Below are positions 59,944-61,146 of a stretch of 61,146 nt of DNA, piece by piece. How positions within the stretch are numbered: the first letter of the stretch is position 1; every line of letters begins with the position of its first letter. Source of the DNA: Candidatus Cloacimonadota bacterium (lineage in GTDB: Bacteria; Cloacimonadota; Cloacimonadia; Cloacimonadales; Cloacimonadaceae); contig JAEZUG010000079.1 in NCBI GenBank assembly GCA_023421135.1, positions 1 through 61,146 of the forward strand. The letters run 5' to 3'. The notes beneath the pieces were generated by a model. The model worked only from the letters and a program-made list of their open reading frames with translations. It ran no database searches and was not told where the DNA came from. The position numbers were made by a program, and so were the translations under genes.

Positions 59944-61146
59944 TTAGGAGATCAGATAACCCTCTGCAATCCCCTTGGAGGGATCCACTTCGTGAACTAC
60001 AACCTGAAGCTCTTCTCCAATCCGCACCTGGATATCGGTCTTGAGCTGAATCTTCTTACCCCAATCCGGCAGCTCCAACCAAACAGTGTTCCTCACTTGC
60101 TTAACAACCACTGCTGGAAGAGGATCATCCAGGTGGTCTTGTTTCAGGAAGCTGAGAAACCAATATCTTTCGCTGGCCTGAGCCAGTTCTCTCAAAGCCA
60201 GAAGCCTATCCTCCAGGGGCAATATCAGGTCTTCCAAAGCTGATACACTAAAATGTGGAGTGCGGCCAGTTAGTGCAGCCTGCATCTGCATTTGATTTAC
60301 CAGGTCTGTAAATCTGCGGATGGGTGAACTGGCATGGGCATAGGCAGAGACGCCCAGGCCGGGATGGTAATCTGGTTGGGTGGAGAGGAAAGCTTTGGAG
60401 TTTTGGCGCGTGTCCGTGATCCCTGTTGTGGAGACATTGCGAAACAATAGAGGAAGATTCAAGGCTCTGGCTCTGGTGGCAAAAAGGCTGTTGTAAGAAA
60501 CCATCAGTTCTTCCACGATCTGTCTGGAGGGAGAGCTGAAGTCTATCCTCTTGCCCACAATTCTATCCCCAGCAAGCTTAAAATACCATACTATTTGCTT
60601 TTCCTGTAGCTCGGGATTCTGTTTTTCCCGCTGGTCGGAGAATGCACGGCTGATCTTGCGCAGGGTGTTGAAAGGTATCTGGTCCAGGGCTCGATCGACC
60701 TCACGATAGGAGTAGTTTCGGATGATCTCTACTTGTGAGAAGTGGAATTGCCAGTCTGTAATATCATAACTTCTATTCAGATGAAGGCTAAGCGATAGGC
60801 AGGGCCTGATGTTTCCCTCTTTGAGGCTGAAGGTCTCTTGAGAAAGTTCTAGTGGCAGAAGTGGCGTTACACCCGGCGCAAGATAGAGGCTGGAGACTCG
60901 TTCTCTGGCAATGTTGAATAGCTCAGAAGCGGGGTCTAGCCGTGAAGCCAGATCTGAGATGTGAATGCCCAGGATGTAGCCGTCTTCAAGCTCTTCCAGG
61001 CTGATGGCATCATCCAGATCGCTGGAATCCTCTTCATCTATGCTGAATGCTTGGATTATGGGAGAGTTTGTTGCGGGCTCTGAGATCTCTATCTTCAGAT
61101 CAGGTGGAAAGCCCACGGGAAGGCCTGAACTGGCAAGGATGGGGTC
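59944..61146 (-). CDS. RNase II/R-type exoribonuclease, 5' end outside window
   Basis: A 3'-5' exoribonuclease with an RNB catalytic domain; at least 401 codons are visible and the frame stays open to the window edge, so the N-terminus (possible cold-shock domains) is missing. AFSIDEEDSSDLDDAISLEEL carries the catalytic Asp cluster, followed by GILGIHISDLASRLD-type sequence (GYILGIHISDLA), APGVTPLLP, HASSPIRRFTDLVNQMQ (the RNB signature) and a C-terminal S1-like domain from LPAVVVKQVRNTVWLEL. RNase R and RNase II are not distinguishable without the N-terminus. It shares a bidirectional terminator with the LruC gene. Confidence 0.88.
   Translation of the reverse strand, partial: DPILASSGLPVGFPPDLKIEISEPATNSPIIQAFSIDEEDSSDLDDAISLEELEDGYILGIHISDLASRLDPASELFNIARERVSSLYLAPGVTPLLPLELSQETFSLKEGNIRPCLSLSLHLNRSYDITDWQFHFSQVEIIRNYSYREVDRALDQIPFNTLRKISRAFSDQREKQNPELQEKQIVWYFKLAGDRIVGKRIDFSSPSRQIVEELMVSYNSLFATRARALNLPLLFRNVSTTGITDTRQNSKAFLSTQPDYHPGLGVSAYAHASSPIRRFTDLVNQMQMQAALTGRTPHFSVSALEDLILPLEDRLLALRELAQASERYWFLSFLKQDHLDDPLPAVVVKQVRNTVWLELPDWGKKIQLKTDIQVRIGEELQVVVHEVDPSKGIAEGYLIS

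Overview
The window looks like a chromosomal segment of an uncultured Gram-negative bacterium of the FCB superphylum, most likely Candidatus Cloacimonadota (WWE1). The grounds are family content: secreted proteins ending in a FlgD-like sorting domain with a YPNPFNP motif, GLUG-repeat and choice-of-anchor proteins, a TonB-dependent receptor with a DUF4249-type lipoprotein, a LruC-type lipoprotein and a DUF3078-type barrel. The phylum call is inference; no rRNA, tRNA or phage gene was seen.

Layout. 1-1372 holds no convincing gene but several layered repeats. 1373-9967 carries a 1166-aa secreted protein, an acyl-CoA dehydrogenase, a PAS protein, queH with a deoxyhypusine-synthase-like gene, exonuclease III (minus strand) and an outer-membrane barrel. 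10271-14225 is a minus-strand operon exbB-exbD-tonB-like-folP-cdaA-coaE, with serC upstream. 15827-25270 is a nine-gene plus-strand run (maf, amidohydrolase, unknown, gltX, membrane protein, divergent polysaccharide deacetylase, uppP, holA, malQ), opposed by uvrB. 27744-32206 carries a small unknown gene with ndk, a secreted thioredoxin-like protein, a small unknown and a barrel. 32203-44430 is minus strand: MATE transporter, large sensor kinase, trpS, rimO, DUF1015, M18 peptidase, acyl-CoA synthetase, DUF3795. 44688-50642 has a giant GLUG protein and a peroxiredoxin. 50898-59861 has a hybrid kinase with a degenerate receiver, a TonB receptor, its lipoprotein partner, a glycosyltransferase and a LruC lipoprotein. 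The window ends inside an RNase II/R-type gene.

The genes are mainly housekeeping (translation, DNA repair and replication, folate, CoA, c-di-AMP, cell-wall lipid recycling) mixed with envelope and secretion functions. ExbB/ExbD/TonB could energise the TonB receptor encoded 40 kb away.

The most unusual signal lies between genes. Nine intergenic elements belong to two families with unrelated sequences (A, six copies; B, three copies) but the same architecture: four 11-bp units, a 4-nt spacer, then four inverted 11-bp units, normally 92 bp. Each unit position has its own consensus across copies, and the arms fold into a long imperfect hairpin with a 4-nt loop. An 11-bp period equals one turn of A-form RNA helix. 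I know of no named family with this design.
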